From Prevotella sp. UBA2742 (GTDB taxonomy: Bacteria > Bacteroidota > Bacteroidia > Bacteroidales > Bacteroidaceae): a stretch of DNA of 64,000 nucleotides. The notes under the pieces are model-generated. The model saw nothing but the letters and a program-made list of their open reading frames with translations, did not search any database and had not been told where the DNA came from. The position numbers were made by a program, and so were the translations under genes. This document shows, one piece after another, positions 35,435 to 44,034 of this stretch (position 1 is the stretch's first letter; every line of letters starts with the position of its first letter). The stretch covers positions 1 through 64,000 of the forward strand of contig DEJS01000016.1 in NCBI GenBank assembly GCA_002353485.1, given 5' to 3'.

Positions 35435-37110
35435 GCTTTGTTGCTAATGCCCCAGCGCCATGCAGCCTTCTTCAATGGTTCTTCCTTGGCGGGTGGGGCA
35501 GGGAAGGCCCTGTTCTCTCTGAACACCCTCAGTGTCTCCTTGATGGCAGGGTCGTCCTGATTCAGGTACATCATCCAGGCCTCTTCGCTCATTATGTTGT
35601 AGATGATGCGGCTGTTGATAAACTTCTCCAGCATCTTGTGTGACTTCTGTATCATCAGGTTCCTGCGCTTCAGTCCGTGGCTGTCGCCATACGCGGCAAA
35701 CAGCTCCACCGTATTCTGGCGTTTCAGATACTGCTCCAATTCCTTCTCGTCCTCATATTGGCTCAACGTCTTTCTGTTGTTGTCCGTATATTCAAAGGCA
35801 AACTGTATGATCAGTCCGCTCATGGCCGCCTGCTTGTAGTAGCTGGTGACGTTGGTTGTGTCCTCGGCCACGAAGATGTCAGGCGTGATGCCTCCACCTC
35901 CGTACATCAGTCGGCCCAGAGTGGTCTTGTAGGCCGGTCCCTCGTGCTTGATGCTGTCCTGCGAGAAGAACTCGCCGTGCTCGTAGCGCGCCATCAGGTC
36001 TTCCTCGTAGTCTTTGTTGTCGCCGCTGGTGTAGGGCTTCTGGATGCAGCGTCCTGAGGGCGAGTAGTAGCGTGCTATGGTCAGCCGTATCATGGAATGG
36101 TCGTTGAATTCTATGGGTTGCTGTACCAGTCCCTTGCCAAAAGAGCGGCGTCCAATGATGGTGCCACGGTCGTTGTCCTGTATGGCACCGGCCAGAATCT
36201 CCGATGCCGATGCCGACCCCTCGTCGATGAGCACCACCAGTGGTATGTGCTGGTACGACCCTCTGCCGTCGCTCTTGTATTCCTGTCGAGGCGACTTGCG
36301 TCCCTGTGTGTACACGATGAGCCGGTTCTTGGGCAGGAACTCATTGGCTATCTGTACGGCCGACTGCAGGTATCCTCCTGTGTTGCCTCGCAGGTCGACG
36401 GTCAGGTTCCGTATGCCTTGCTGGGCCAGCTTGGCCAGTGCGATAAGCAGCTCGGGGTATGTGTTCTCGCCAAAGTTGCGAATACGTATGTAGCCAGTCT
36501 CCTTGTCCAGCATATAGGCTGCCGTGACGCTCTTGGTCGGTATGTCACCACGGGTCACGTTGAACTCGCGTATCTTCTTCTCGCCAAAGCGCATCACTCC
36601 TAGCTTCACCTGTGTGTCCTTCGGTCCTTTCAGACGGTGCATGGCTTCCTCGTTGGTCAGCTTCTTGCCTGTGAAGTTGTCGCCGTCCACCCTGACAATC
36701 TTGTCGCCGGCTATCAGTCCGGCGCGCTCTGCTGGTCCGTTCGAGATGACTTTCTGTACGTGCAGCGTGTCCTGACGGATGGTGAACTCAATGCCCACCC
36801 CCGAGAAGGAACCGCGCAGGTCGTCGGTGGCCATCTGGACGTCCTTGGCCGAGATGTAGACGCTGTGGGGGTCCAGCTCGCTCAGTATCTGTGGCATGGC
36901 CTTCTCCACCAGGTCGCCCACATTCACCGTATCCACATACTGGTCTTCCACTATGTGAAGCAGGTTGTTCAGCTTGTTGCTGCCCGAGTTGATGATGCTC
37001 AGTCGGTTGCCTGAGAAGTGGTTGGCATAGAAGGTTCCAATAAGTATTCCTACCACCACGCAAACTGCCATGATGATGGGCATGAAGCGGTTATGTTTTC
37101 TGTTATTCAT
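35431..37110 (-). CDS. S41-family C-terminal processing protease
   Basis: The 559-aa peptidase has an N-terminal membrane anchor or signal (IIMAVCVVVGILIGTFYA, residues ~12-29). A PDZ domain follows (about 95-175, with GVGIEFTIRQDTLHVQKVI). The tail-specific protease domain carries the active-site Ser in DEGSASASEILAGA and the general-base Lys in RRSFGKGLVQ. It probably acts in the periplasm on C-termini of envelope proteins. The C-terminal ~150 residues are an extra helical region. Lies between comEB and the cyclo-ligase gene, all on the minus strand. Confidence 0.9.
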   Translation of the reverse strand: MNNRKHNRFMPIIMAVCVVVGILIGTFYANHFSGNRLSIINSGSNKLNNLLHIVEDQYVDTVNVGDLVEKAMPQILSELDPHSVYISAKDVQMATDDLRGSFSGVGIEFTIRQDTLHVQKVISNGPAERAGLIAGDKIVRVDGDNFTGKKLTNEEAMHRLKGPKDTQVKLGVMRFGEKKIREFNVTRGDIPTKSVTAAYMLDKETGYIRIRNFGENTYPELLIALAKLAQQGIRNLTVDLRGNTGGYLQSAVQIANEFLPKNRLIVYTQGRKSPRQEYKSDGRGSYQHIPLVVLIDEGSASASEILAGAIQDNDRGTIIGRRSFGKGLVQQPIEFNDHSMIRLTIARYYSPSGRCIQKPYTSGDNKDYEEDLMARYEHGEFFSQDSIKHEGPAYKTTLGRLMYGGGGITPDIFVAEDTTNVTSYYKQAAMSGLIIQFAFEYTDNNRKTLSQYEDEKELEQYLKRQNTVELFAAYGDSHGLKRRNLMIQKSHKMLEKFINSRIIYNIMSEEAWMMYLNQDDPAIKETLRVFRENRAFPAPPAKEEPLKKAAWRWGISNKA

Positions 37111-37128
37111 TGCATGTATCCAGTGTCG

Positions 37129-37554
37129 TTAGTCTTCTCCGATGTATATTACTTCTATTCCTGCGCGCTCCAGTAGTTCGATGCCGTCCGTCAGTCGGTA
37201 TTTCTCGCCGTACACTACGCGCCGTATGCCGGCCTGTATGATGAGTTTGGCACACTCAATGCAGGGCGAGGCCGTGATGTAGATGGTGGCTCCGTCCGAG
37301 TTGTTCGAACTGCGCGCCAGCTTCGTGATGGCGTTCGCTTCGGCGTGCAGCACGTAAGGCTTGGTCAGTCCGTTGTCGTCCTCGCATACGTTCTCAAACC
37401 CAGAAGGTGTACCGTTGTAGCCGTCGCTGATAATCATGCCTTCCTTGACCACCAGCGCGCCCACCTGGCGTCGCCGGCAGTACGAGTTCTGTGCCCATAT
37501 CCGCGCCATGTCCAGATAGCGCCGGTCAAACTGTTGTTGCTTCTCGCTGTTCAT
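37129..37554 (-). CDS. dCMP deaminase / ComEB-type cytidine deaminase family
   Basis: This 141-aa Zn-dependent deaminase has the HAEANAI motif (catalytic His and Glu near residues 70-72) and PCIEC (the two Cys ligands, about 98-102). The N-terminal QQFDRRYLDMARIWAQNSYCRRRQVGALVV is typical of dCMP deaminases, which supply dUMP for thymidylate synthesis. It is 14 nt downstream of the M3 peptidase gene. Confidence 0.88.
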   Translation of the reverse strand: MNSEKQQQFDRRYLDMARIWAQNSYCRRRQVGALVVKEGMIISDGYNGTPSGFENVCEDDNGLTKPYVLHAEANAITKLARSSNNSDGATIYITASPCIECAKLIIQAGIRRVVYGEKYRLTDGIELLERAGIEVIYIGED

Positions 37555-37568
37555 CCGTCGTCACTGTG

Positions 37569-39629
37569 TTATTTCTTTACTCGTTTTATGCCGTTGCGCC
37601 TCAGCAGCGCCTCTATTGTGGGGTCGCCGCCGCGGAACCGCTTGTAGAGCACCATGGGGTGCTCGGTGCCGCCCTTCGACAGTACCTCGTCGCGGAAACG
37701 CTGTGCCGTCTTCTCGTCGAAGATGCCATGGCGCTTGAACACGCTGAAGGCGTCGGCGTCCAGTACCTCGGCCCACTTGTAGCTGTAGTAGCCCGCTGCG
37801 TAGCCTCCTGCCATGATGTGCGAGAACTGTACCGTCATGCACGTCTCTTCCAGCTGTTCGCCCAGGATGGCCTTCTTCCAGGCCTTCTTCTCAAAGCTCT
37901 TGATGTCCTCGTTGAAAGGCTCTTTCTTCGTGTAGTACGCCATGTCGAGCAGCCCCAGACTGACCTGCCTCATGCATGCCGTGGCCGCCATGAAGTTACG
38001 GCTCTTCACGATGCGCCGGATGAGTTCGTCGGGCATTGCCTCGCCCGTCTGGTAGTGGAAGGCAAAGGTGCGCAGGAAGTCTTTCTCCACGGCGTAGTTC
38101 TCCATAAACTGTGACGGCAGTTCTACGAAGTCCCACCATACGTTGGTGCCCGAGAGCGACTCGAAGCGGGTGTTGGCAAACATGCCGTGCAACGAGTGGC
38201 CGAACTCATGCAGGAAGGTCTCCACCTCGCTCAGCGTCAGCAGTGCCGGCTTGTCTTCGGTGGGCTTCGTCAGGTTCATCACCACGCTCACGTGGGGACG
38301 TATGTTCTCGCCCTTCTGGTCGATGTACTGTCCTTGGTATTCAGTCATCCATGCACCGCCCTGCTTGCCTTTGCGGGGGTGGAAGTCGGCATAGAACACG
38401 GCCAGGAAACTGCCGTCACGGTCTGTCACCTCGTACGCCTTGACGTCGGGGTGGTAGACGGGGATGTCCTTGTTCTCCGTGAACTTGATGCCATACAGGC
38501 GTGTGGCCAGTCCGAACACCCCTTTGATGACCTGCGACAGCTCGAAGTACGGTCTGAGCATCTCGGCGTCCAGGTCGTACTTCTTCATCTGCAGCTTGTG
38601 GGCATAGAAGGCGCTGTCCCATGGCCTTAGCTTGTCAATGTCCTTGTGTGCCAGCTTCACCAGTTCCTCTTTCTCCTTCAGGGCCGTGGGTTTGTAGGCG
38701 TCGATGAGGTCGTCCAGCAGCCGGTACACGTTGCGTGTGGTCGACGCCATGCGGCGCTTCATCACGTAGTCTGCATACGTCTTGTATCCCAGCAGCTGTG
38801 CTATCTCGCGGCGCACGTTCACCAGGCGCTTGCATATCTCTGTGTTGTTTTCGGCGTCGTCGTGCGTGCACAGCGTGTTGCGTGCCATATACATCTGGCG
38901 TCGCAGTTCGCGCTGCGTCGAGTATGTCATAAAGGGCGAGTACGACGGGTAGTCCAGGGTGAACGTCCATCCCTGCTTGCCCTGCTCCTTGGCAGTCAGT
39001 GCTGCCGCCTCGCGTGCCGTCTCGGGCAGCCCGTCCAGCTGCGCTTCGTCGGTGATGTCCAGCGTGTATGCCTTCTGTGCCTTCAGCAGGTTCTGCTGGA
39101 ACTGCAGCGACAGCATGGAGGCTTCCTCCGTCAGCTGGCGTAGCTTGTTCTTGCCGTCCTCATCCAGCAGTGCTCCTGAGCGAACGAAGCTCTGGTAGCA
39201 GTTGTCCAGTAGCATCTGTTCCTCGGCCGTCAGCCGGCGGTGGTGCAGGTGTACCTGACGTATGCGCTCAAAGAGTCGGGGGTTCAGCCTCACGTCGTTG
39301 GCGTGCTGTGTCAGTATGGGCTGCATCTTCTGTGCCAGCGCGTCCATGGCGTCGTTGGTCTCTGCCGACAGCAGGTTGAAGAATACCGTCGATACCCTTG
39401 ACAGCAGGCCGTAGTAGTCTTCGTCCTCCTCTGTCGAGATGATGGTGTTGTCGAATGTCGGTTTCTCGGGGTTGTTGATGGTCTTCTCTATCTGTTCGTT
39501 GTCACGACGGATGCCTTCCATGAAGGCCTCCTCGTAATGCTCCATGCTGATGCGGTCGAACGGCACCGTGTCGTGTGGCGTGCCGTAAGGCACCAGAAAC
39601 GGGTTCGCTGTCTTCTTCTCTTCGCTCAT
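37569..39629 (-). CDS. dcp: M3-family metallopeptidase (dipeptidyl carboxypeptidase-like)
   Basis: The 686-aa zinc peptidase has the thermolysin-type motif HEFGH (in VETFLHEFGHSLHGMF, around residue 470) with the downstream Glu expected in the family. There is no signal peptide: the N-terminus is MSEEKKTANPFLVPYGTPHDTVPFD in style, so it is cytoplasmic unless the start is misread. Dcp and oligopeptidase A trim short peptides; Dcp is the better match by overall sequence, with moderate certainty. Confidence 0.85.
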   Translation of the reverse strand: MSEEKKTANPFLVPYGTPHDTVPFDRISMEHYEEAFMEGIRRDNEQIEKTINNPEKPTFDNTIISTEEDEDYYGLLSRVSTVFFNLLSAETNDAMDALAQKMQPILTQHANDVRLNPRLFERIRQVHLHHRRLTAEEQMLLDNCYQSFVRSGALLDEDGKNKLRQLTEEASMLSLQFQQNLLKAQKAYTLDITDEAQLDGLPETAREAAALTAKEQGKQGWTFTLDYPSYSPFMTYSTQRELRRQMYMARNTLCTHDDAENNTEICKRLVNVRREIAQLLGYKTYADYVMKRRMASTTRNVYRLLDDLIDAYKPTALKEKEELVKLAHKDIDKLRPWDSAFYAHKLQMKKYDLDAEMLRPYFELSQVIKGVFGLATRLYGIKFTENKDIPVYHPDVKAYEVTDRDGSFLAVFYADFHPRKGKQGGAWMTEYQGQYIDQKGENIRPHVSVVMNLTKPTEDKPALLTLSEVETFLHEFGHSLHGMFANTRFESLSGTNVWWDFVELPSQFMENYAVEKDFLRTFAFHYQTGEAMPDELIRRIVKSRNFMAATACMRQVSLGLLDMAYYTKKEPFNEDIKSFEKKAWKKAILGEQLEETCMTVQFSHIMAGGYAAGYYSYKWAEVLDADAFSVFKRHGIFDEKTAQRFRDEVLSKGGTEHPMVLYKRFRGGDPTIEALLRRNGIKRVKK

Positions 39630-39657
39630 ACTAACGTGTTACTCTTCTTTTAGCCTG

Positions 39658-39689
39658 CAAAGTTACAAATTCTTTCCGAAACATACAAA
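39658..39689 (-). promoter_or_regulatory. Promoter of the M3 peptidase gene
   Basis: On the minus strand TAACTTTG (39665-39658) and TTTG (39689-39686) are separated by 20 bp; the ATG is 29 nt downstream of the -7 box. Confidence 0.75.
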
Positions 39690-39761
39690 CAAATCCATAT
39701 AAAAAGCGTTAACCCCTTCCGAGTCCCGCGTCCATGTCCTGCTCCCGTTCCCCTCGCGTTC

Positions 39762-39852
39762 ATGTTCAGTATATGTTCAGTATATGTTCAGTATTTCTTC
39801 AGTCATTCACTGGACATATACTGGACATATACTGGACAAATACTGGACATGA
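39762..39852 (+). repeat. Inverted array of 11-bp repeats (4 + 4 units)
   Basis: Left array: ATGTTCAGTAT at 39762, 39773 and 39784, then a degenerate unit at 39795. After a 3-bp gap comes the right array: ACTGGACATAT at 39809 and 39820, with variants at 39831 and 39842. The right units are close to the reverse complement of the left ones. Plus-strand RNA could fold into a hairpin of nearly 40 bp, mostly with G-U at the variant positions. Confidence 0.9.
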
Positions 39853-39896
39853 AGCGGAGGTGATGCGGACGTGTGAGCACGTCGCTCAGGAAAAAA

Positions 39897-39921
39897 AGAG
39901 CACCCACAATGTGGATGCTCT
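39897..39921 (-). terminator. Terminator of the LEA-like lipoprotein gene
   Basis: On the minus strand AGAGCATCCAC and GTGGGTGCTCT pair (one G-U, 3-nt loop), followed by seven T. Confidence 0.8.
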
Positions 39922-39985
39922 TTCTGTTTCCTTATGTTGTTATTCTCTTGAGAGTCCGAGAGCCTTTGCCAACATGGGAAGCCTT

Positions 39986-40004
39986 CTCGGACTTAGAGTC
40001 CGAG
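39986..40004 (-). promoter_or_regulatory. Hairpin spanning the stop codon of the LEA-like gene
   Basis: CTCGGACT and AGTCCGAG are perfectly complementary around a 3-nt loop that includes part of the stop codon (39995-39993). A second AGTCCGAG occurs at 39953-39960, within a 16-bp direct repeat (39951-39966 and 39995-40010) offset by 44 bp, so alternative pairing is possible. Confidence 0.6.
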
Positions 40005-40580
40005 AGCCTTCTTTGCGCTGTTGGCAGCATTGTCAACGGCTTCGCCAGCCTTCTGCTTGGCGGCGTCCTTAGCTTCCTCTGCCTTCTGCTTGGCAGCGTC
40101 CTTGGCTTCGTCTACCTTGTCGTTGACGGCATCGACGGCAGCGTCCTTGGCGTCAGCAGCAGCGTCGCTGACCTGGTCGAGCAGACCGTTGACAACGTTC
40201 TGGGGCTCGATGTCGGTGATGGCAGACACGGCAGCGGCTACGGCGGCATTGTCGCCTACGACGCTCTTAATCTTCTCGGCGTTCTCCTTCAGGAAGTCCT
40301 GAACCTTGACAACATACTCCTTGGCAATCTCGGGGTTCTGCTTGATGAGCTCGGCCACCTTGGTCTTGACGGTCTCCAGCACCTGCTGCAGCTTGCTGGC
40401 GTCGCCGGCCTCGAGCTGTTCAGAGAGGGCGCTGATGGTGCCTTCGGCAGCCTCGTCGGCGGCAGCGGTGATGACGGCTACTGAGTCAACGGCCTCGTCG
40501 CTGGCCTGCTGGGTCTTGTTTCCACACGAAGTGAAGCTGATGGCGCATACGGCCATGACGGCTAAAAGAATTTTTTTCAT
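39993..40580 (-). CDS. Ala/Lys/Asp-rich LEA-like lipoprotein
   Basis: This 195-aa lipoprotein has lipobox FTSC with Cys at residue 19. The body is almost wholly helical and very rich in Ala, Lys, Asp and Glu. Near the C-terminus are 11-residue repeats of the form AKDAAKQKAEE / AKDAAKQKAGE, plus less perfect ones before them. That is the pattern of late-embryogenesis-abundant (group 3) and related desiccation or envelope stress proteins. Function in this organism is unknown. It has a minus-strand -7 box (TATCTTTG, 40647-40640) and its own terminator, so it is a single-gene unit. Confidence 0.7.
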   Translation of the reverse strand: MKKILLAVMAVCAISFTSCGNKTQQASDEAVDSVAVITAAADEAAEGTISALSEQLEAGDASKLQQVLETVKTKVAELIKQNPEIAKEYVVKVQDFLKENAEKIKSVVGDNAAVAAAVSAITDIEPQNVVNGLLDQVSDAAADAKDAAVDAVNDKVDEAKDAAKQKAEEAKDAAKQKAGEAVDNAANSAKKALGL

Positions 40581-40686
40581 AACTTTCTCCTTTGTTTAGT
40601 TAATAAATAATGTATAATTAAGTCACTCAAATTTAGGGGCAAAGATAGGTATTTTTCCGTTACATGGTGCTTTTTGTTTACTTTTT

Positions 40687-41439
40687 TTAACCATTTAGCG
40701 TCAGCTCCACCGGGCAGTGGTCGGAGCCCAGGATGTCGGTATGGATGTCGGCGCTCAGGACGCTGGGCAGCAGGCACTGGGAGACGACGAAGTAGTCGAT
40801 GCGCCAGCCGGCGTTCTTCTGGCGTGCCTGGAATCGGTACGACCACCAGGAGTAGGTGACCTGTTCGGGGTGCAGCGTACGGAAGGTGTCTACGAAGCCA
40901 TGGTCCAGCAGGGTGCTGAACTGCTGGCGCTCCTGGTCGGTGAAACCTGCGTTCTGGCGGTTGCTCTTGGGGTTCTTGAGGTCTATCTCCTGGTGGGCTA
41001 CGTTGAGGTCGCCACAGAGAATGACGGGTTTCTGGCTGTCCAGCCGCTGCAGGTAGGCACGGAAGTCATTCTCCCACTGCATGCGGTAGTCCAGCCGGCG
41101 CAGACCGTCCTGCGAGTTGGGGGTGTAGCAGCATACCAGGTAGAAGCGGGGCATGTCGAGGGTGATGACGCGTCCCTCGTGGTCGTGAAGGTCGATGCCG
41201 ATGCCGTAGCTGACGTTTAGGGGCTCGTGGCGCGTGTAGACGGCCGTGCCGGAGTAGCCTTTCTTGTCGGCATAGTTCCAGAACGACCGGTAGCCCTCAT
41301 ACTGCAGGTCGAGCTGTCCTTGCTGTAGTTTTGTCTCCTGCAGGCAGAAGAAGTCTGCGTCGAGTGTCTTAAAGGCTTCGCTGAAGCCTTTTGTCTGGCA
41401 GGCCCTGAGGCCGTTCACGTTCCAGCTGATGAATTTCAT
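40687..41439 (-). CDS. xthA: Exodeoxyribonuclease III
   Basis: This 250-aa AP endonuclease / 3' exonuclease acts in base-excision repair. The start at 41439 is chosen because the motif WNVNGLRA must lie at residues 5-12. Other family motifs are LQETK (metal Glu near 34), GDLNVAHQEIDLKNPKSN and the C-terminal GSDHCPV. A longer upstream frame has no family similarity. A minus-strand -7 box TACCTTTG (41476-41469) lies 29 nt upstream. Confidence 0.93.
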   Translation of the reverse strand: MKFISWNVNGLRACQTKGFSEAFKTLDADFFCLQETKLQQGQLDLQYEGYRSFWNYADKKGYSGTAVYTRHEPLNVSYGIGIDLHDHEGRVITLDMPRFYLVCCYTPNSQDGLRRLDYRMQWENDFRAYLQRLDSQKPVILCGDLNVAHQEIDLKNPKSNRQNAGFTDQERQQFSTLLDHGFVDTFRTLHPEQVTYSWWSYRFQARQKNAGWRIDYFVVSQCLLPSVLSADIHTDILGSDHCPVELTLNG

Positions 41440-41557
41440 AGGGGTGGTGTTGCTTTGTTTTACGGCGCCAAAGGTACGAAGAAGAAATAACGTGGACAAA
41501 TAAATGGAGAAGAAAATACGGCGGCATCGGAAAAAATCGAGAAAAAAGTGTCTTGTT

Positions 41558-41589
41558 TTTGGTCAGTCCATTTCTTTTTATTACCTTTG
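41558..41589 (+). promoter_or_regulatory. Promoter of the IIC-kduI-MFS operon
   Basis: TTTG (41558-41561) and TACCTTTG (41582-41589) are separated by 20 bp, 48 nt before the ATG at 41638. Confidence 0.75.
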
Positions 41590-41637
41590 CACCCAAATAG
41601 ACTAAAACAAACAAAGAAATATCGTTATTTAAAAACA

Positions 41638-43005
41638 ATGGAACAAGTCTTTAGTTACATTATCAGTTTGGGCGCGTCGGTGATGATGCCCATTCTGTTC
41701 ACTATCATCGGCCTGTGCATAGGTCTGAAGTTCGGCCGTTCGCTGAAGTCGGGCCTGTACGTCGGCGTGGGTTTCGTAGGACTGGGCATCGTGACGGCAC
41801 TGCTGACCACGAACTTCGGCGGTCCGCTGAGCGAGATTTCCGAGCTCTACGGCCTGCAGCTGAAGGTGTTCGACATGGGCTGGCCGGCAGCCGCCGCCGT
41901 GGCCTACAATACGGCAGTGGGAGCGCTGATCATCCCCATCTGTCTGGGCGTCAACTTCCTGTTGCTCATCACCGGCTGTACGCGTACCGTGAACATAGAC
42001 CTGTGGAACTACTGGCACTTTGCCTTTATAGGGGCCGTGGCCTACTTCGTCATGGGCCAGTCGCTGGCATGGGGATACTTTGCAGCCATCGTGTGCTACA
42101 TCGTAACGCTGGTGATGGCCGACCTGACGGCAGACAAGTTCCAGGAATACTACCCCGAGTGGAAGGGCATCTCCATTCCGCAGCCCTTCTGCCAGAGTTT
42201 CGTGCCCTTTGCACTCGTCATAGGCAAGGCCCTTGACATGATACCGGGCTTTGAGAAGCTGAACATCGACGCCGAGGGTATGAAGAAGAAGTTCGGCGTC
42301 ATGGGCGAGCCGCTCATCCTGGGTGTCATCGTGGGCTGTCTGATAGGAGCCCTGGCACAGCTCGACATCAAGAAGGTGCTCTTCCTCGGTGTCACCATGG
42401 GTGCCGTCATGGAGCTCATTCCGCGCATCACCTCGCTCTTTATAGAAGGCCTCAAACCCATCGCCGAGAAGACACAGGAGGTGGTGAAGCAGAAGTTCAA
42501 CGGCAAGAAAGTGTACATAGGCATGTCGCCCGCCGTGGTCATCGGTCACCCCACGACACTGGTGGTCAGCCTGCTGCTCATACCCGTGGCGCTTGGACTG
42601 GCCGTAGCACTGCCTGGCAACCAGTTCCTGCCGCTGGCATCGCTGGCAGGCATGTTCTACCTGTTCCCCATGGTGCTGCCATTTACCAAGGGTAACGTGG
42701 TCAAGACGTTCATCATCGGACTCGTGGCACTGGCCATCGGACTGTACTTCGTCACCGACATGGCTCCGGCCTTCACACAGGCGGCACACACGGTGTTCGA
42801 ACAGACAGGCGACAAGGCTGCTGACATTCCGGCAGGCTTCGAGGGCGGTGCCCTCGACTTCGCCTCAAGTCTCTTCGGGTGGGTCATATACAAATGCGTG
42901 GCATACCTGGAATGGATTGGGGCTGCCGTCCTGACCGCCGTCACCATCGGCATGGTGGTGTGGAACCGCATGCGCATAGCCCGCGAGAACAAGAATGCCA
43001 AGTAA
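41638..43005 (+). CDS. Orphan PTS galactitol-type permease, IIC component
   Basis: The 455-aa membrane protein has about ten to twelve hydrophobic segments. It matches the EIIC-GAT (galactitol/pentitol) family: the start MEQVFSYIISLGASVMMP, the GHPTTLVVSLLLIPVALGLAVALPGN segment and the closing hydrophobic loop are typical. The start at 41638 follows the promoter; the longer frame begins before it. No IIA, IIB, HPr or EI gene is present in the window, and Bacteroidota generally lack a complete PTS, so it may transport without phosphorylation. It precedes kduI by 20 nt. Confidence 0.85.
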   Translation: MEQVFSYIISLGASVMMPILFTIIGLCIGLKFGRSLKSGLYVGVGFVGLGIVTALLTTNFGGPLSEISELYGLQLKVFDMGWPAAAAVAYNTAVGALIIPICLGVNFLLLITGCTRTVNIDLWNYWHFAFIGAVAYFVMGQSLAWGYFAAIVCYIVTLVMADLTADKFQEYYPEWKGISIPQPFCQSFVPFALVIGKALDMIPGFEKLNIDAEGMKKKFGVMGEPLILGVIVGCLIGALAQLDIKKVLFLGVTMGAVMELIPRITSLFIEGLKPIAEKTQEVVKQKFNGKKVYIGMSPAVVIGHPTTLVVSLLLIPVALGLAVALPGNQFLPLASLAGMFYLFPMVLPFTKGNVVKTFIIGLVALAIGLYFVTDMAPAFTQAAHTVFEQTGDKAADIPAGFEGGALDFASSLFGWVIYKCVAYLEWIGAAVLTAVTIGMVVWNRMRIARENKNAK

Positions 43006-43025
43006 TTATTAATAGTAAAGCATAT

Positions 43026-44003
43026 ATGAAAAAGAGAACATTTCTTTCCTTAGCGCTGCTGGCAGTGACGATGGCGTCGCAGGCCCAGCAGGACGTGAAG
43101 TTCCAGACGGCCTGTCACCCCGACGACGTGAAGCACTACGACACAGAGAAACTGCGCGACCGCTTCGTAATGGAGAAGGTAATGGAGGCCGACAAGATTC
43201 ACCTGACCTACTCGCACTACGACCGTTTCATCTTCGGCGGGGCCATGCCTGTCAACAAGACACTGAAGCTGGAGAACTTCCTCGAGCTGGGACTCGACGT
43301 CGATCCTGGCATCAAGGACAAGTACTTCCTCTACAACCGAGAGTTGGGCGTGGTGAACTGTGGCCAGGGTGATGGCTGGGTCATCGTCGACGGCAAGGAA
43401 TATGCGCTGGCTCCAAAAGAGGCACTCTACATCGGACGCGGACACATAGCAAAGGACAAGGACGTGAACAAGGTGGTGGAGTTCCGCTCGAAGGACGCCA
43501 AGAACCCGGCCAAGTTCTATCTGAACTCGGCTACGGCACACCAGCACTATAAGACGCAGTGGATTACACTGGACGGACGTAAAGGCTCGCTGAAGGCCGC
43601 CGTATGGGGACCCGTGGGAAGCCTCGAGGAGTGTAACAACCGCACCGTATATAAGCTCATTGTCAACGACGTGCTGGAGGAAGGCCCCTGTCAGCTGCAG
43701 CTCGGACTGACACAGCTGAACCCGGGAGCCGCATGGAACACCATGCCGCCGCACACACACGGCCGTCGCATAGAGGCTTACTACTACTTTAACCTGCCCG
43801 AGGACCAGACCATAGCCCACATTATGGGCGAACCCAAGGAGAGTAGGGTGGTATGGCTGCACAACGAGCAGGCCATCATGTCGCCAGAGTGGTCAATACA
43901 CGCCGCTGCCGGCACTTACTACTACACCTTCATCTGGGGTATGGCAGGCGAAAACCTCTTTTATAACGACAAGGACAATATTCCTGTAGTCGACCTGAAA
44001 TAG
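43026..44003 (+). CDS. kduI: 5-dehydro-4-deoxy-D-glucuronate isomerase (KduI) with signal peptide
   Basis: KduI isomerises 5-keto-4-deoxyuronate, a product of pectin and glycosaminoglycan lyases, and can also act on hexuronates. The cupin metal ligands are His243, His245, Glu250 and His292, with the same relative spacing as the zinc ligands of E. coli KduI. The 325-aa protein begins MKKRTFLSLALLAVTMASQAQ, a clear signal peptide of ~21 residues, so the mature enzyme (~304 aa) is probably periplasmic, unlike the cytoplasmic E. coli enzyme. The gene lies between two transporters. No kduD is adjacent. Confidence 0.88.
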   Translation: MKKRTFLSLALLAVTMASQAQQDVKFQTACHPDDVKHYDTEKLRDRFVMEKVMEADKIHLTYSHYDRFIFGGAMPVNKTLKLENFLELGLDVDPGIKDKYFLYNRELGVVNCGQGDGWVIVDGKEYALAPKEALYIGRGHIAKDKDVNKVVEFRSKDAKNPAKFYLNSATAHQHYKTQWITLDGRKGSLKAAVWGPVGSLEECNNRTVYKLIVNDVLEEGPCQLQLGLTQLNPGAAWNTMPPHTHGRRIEAYYYFNLPEDQTIAHIMGEPKESRVVWLHNEQAIMSPEWSIHAAAGTYYYTFIWGMAGENLFYNDKDNIPVVDLK

Positions 44004-44034
44004 TTAAACGGAATAAGTATAAACTAGAAATATT

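Larger units (their letters stand above)
39630..39992. other. 363-bp intergenic region between the dcp and LEA-like lipoprotein genes
   Basis: No gene is supported here. It holds, in order, the dcp promoter, a double array of 11-bp repeats arranged as a large inverted repeat, a terminator for the lipoprotein gene, and a duplicated segment of the lipoprotein gene's 3' end. Confidence 0.7.

Noticed and set aside
39762..39852. Considered as a CRISPR array
   Set aside because: 11-bp units without spacers and no cas genes nearby; it is a simple inverted tandem array.
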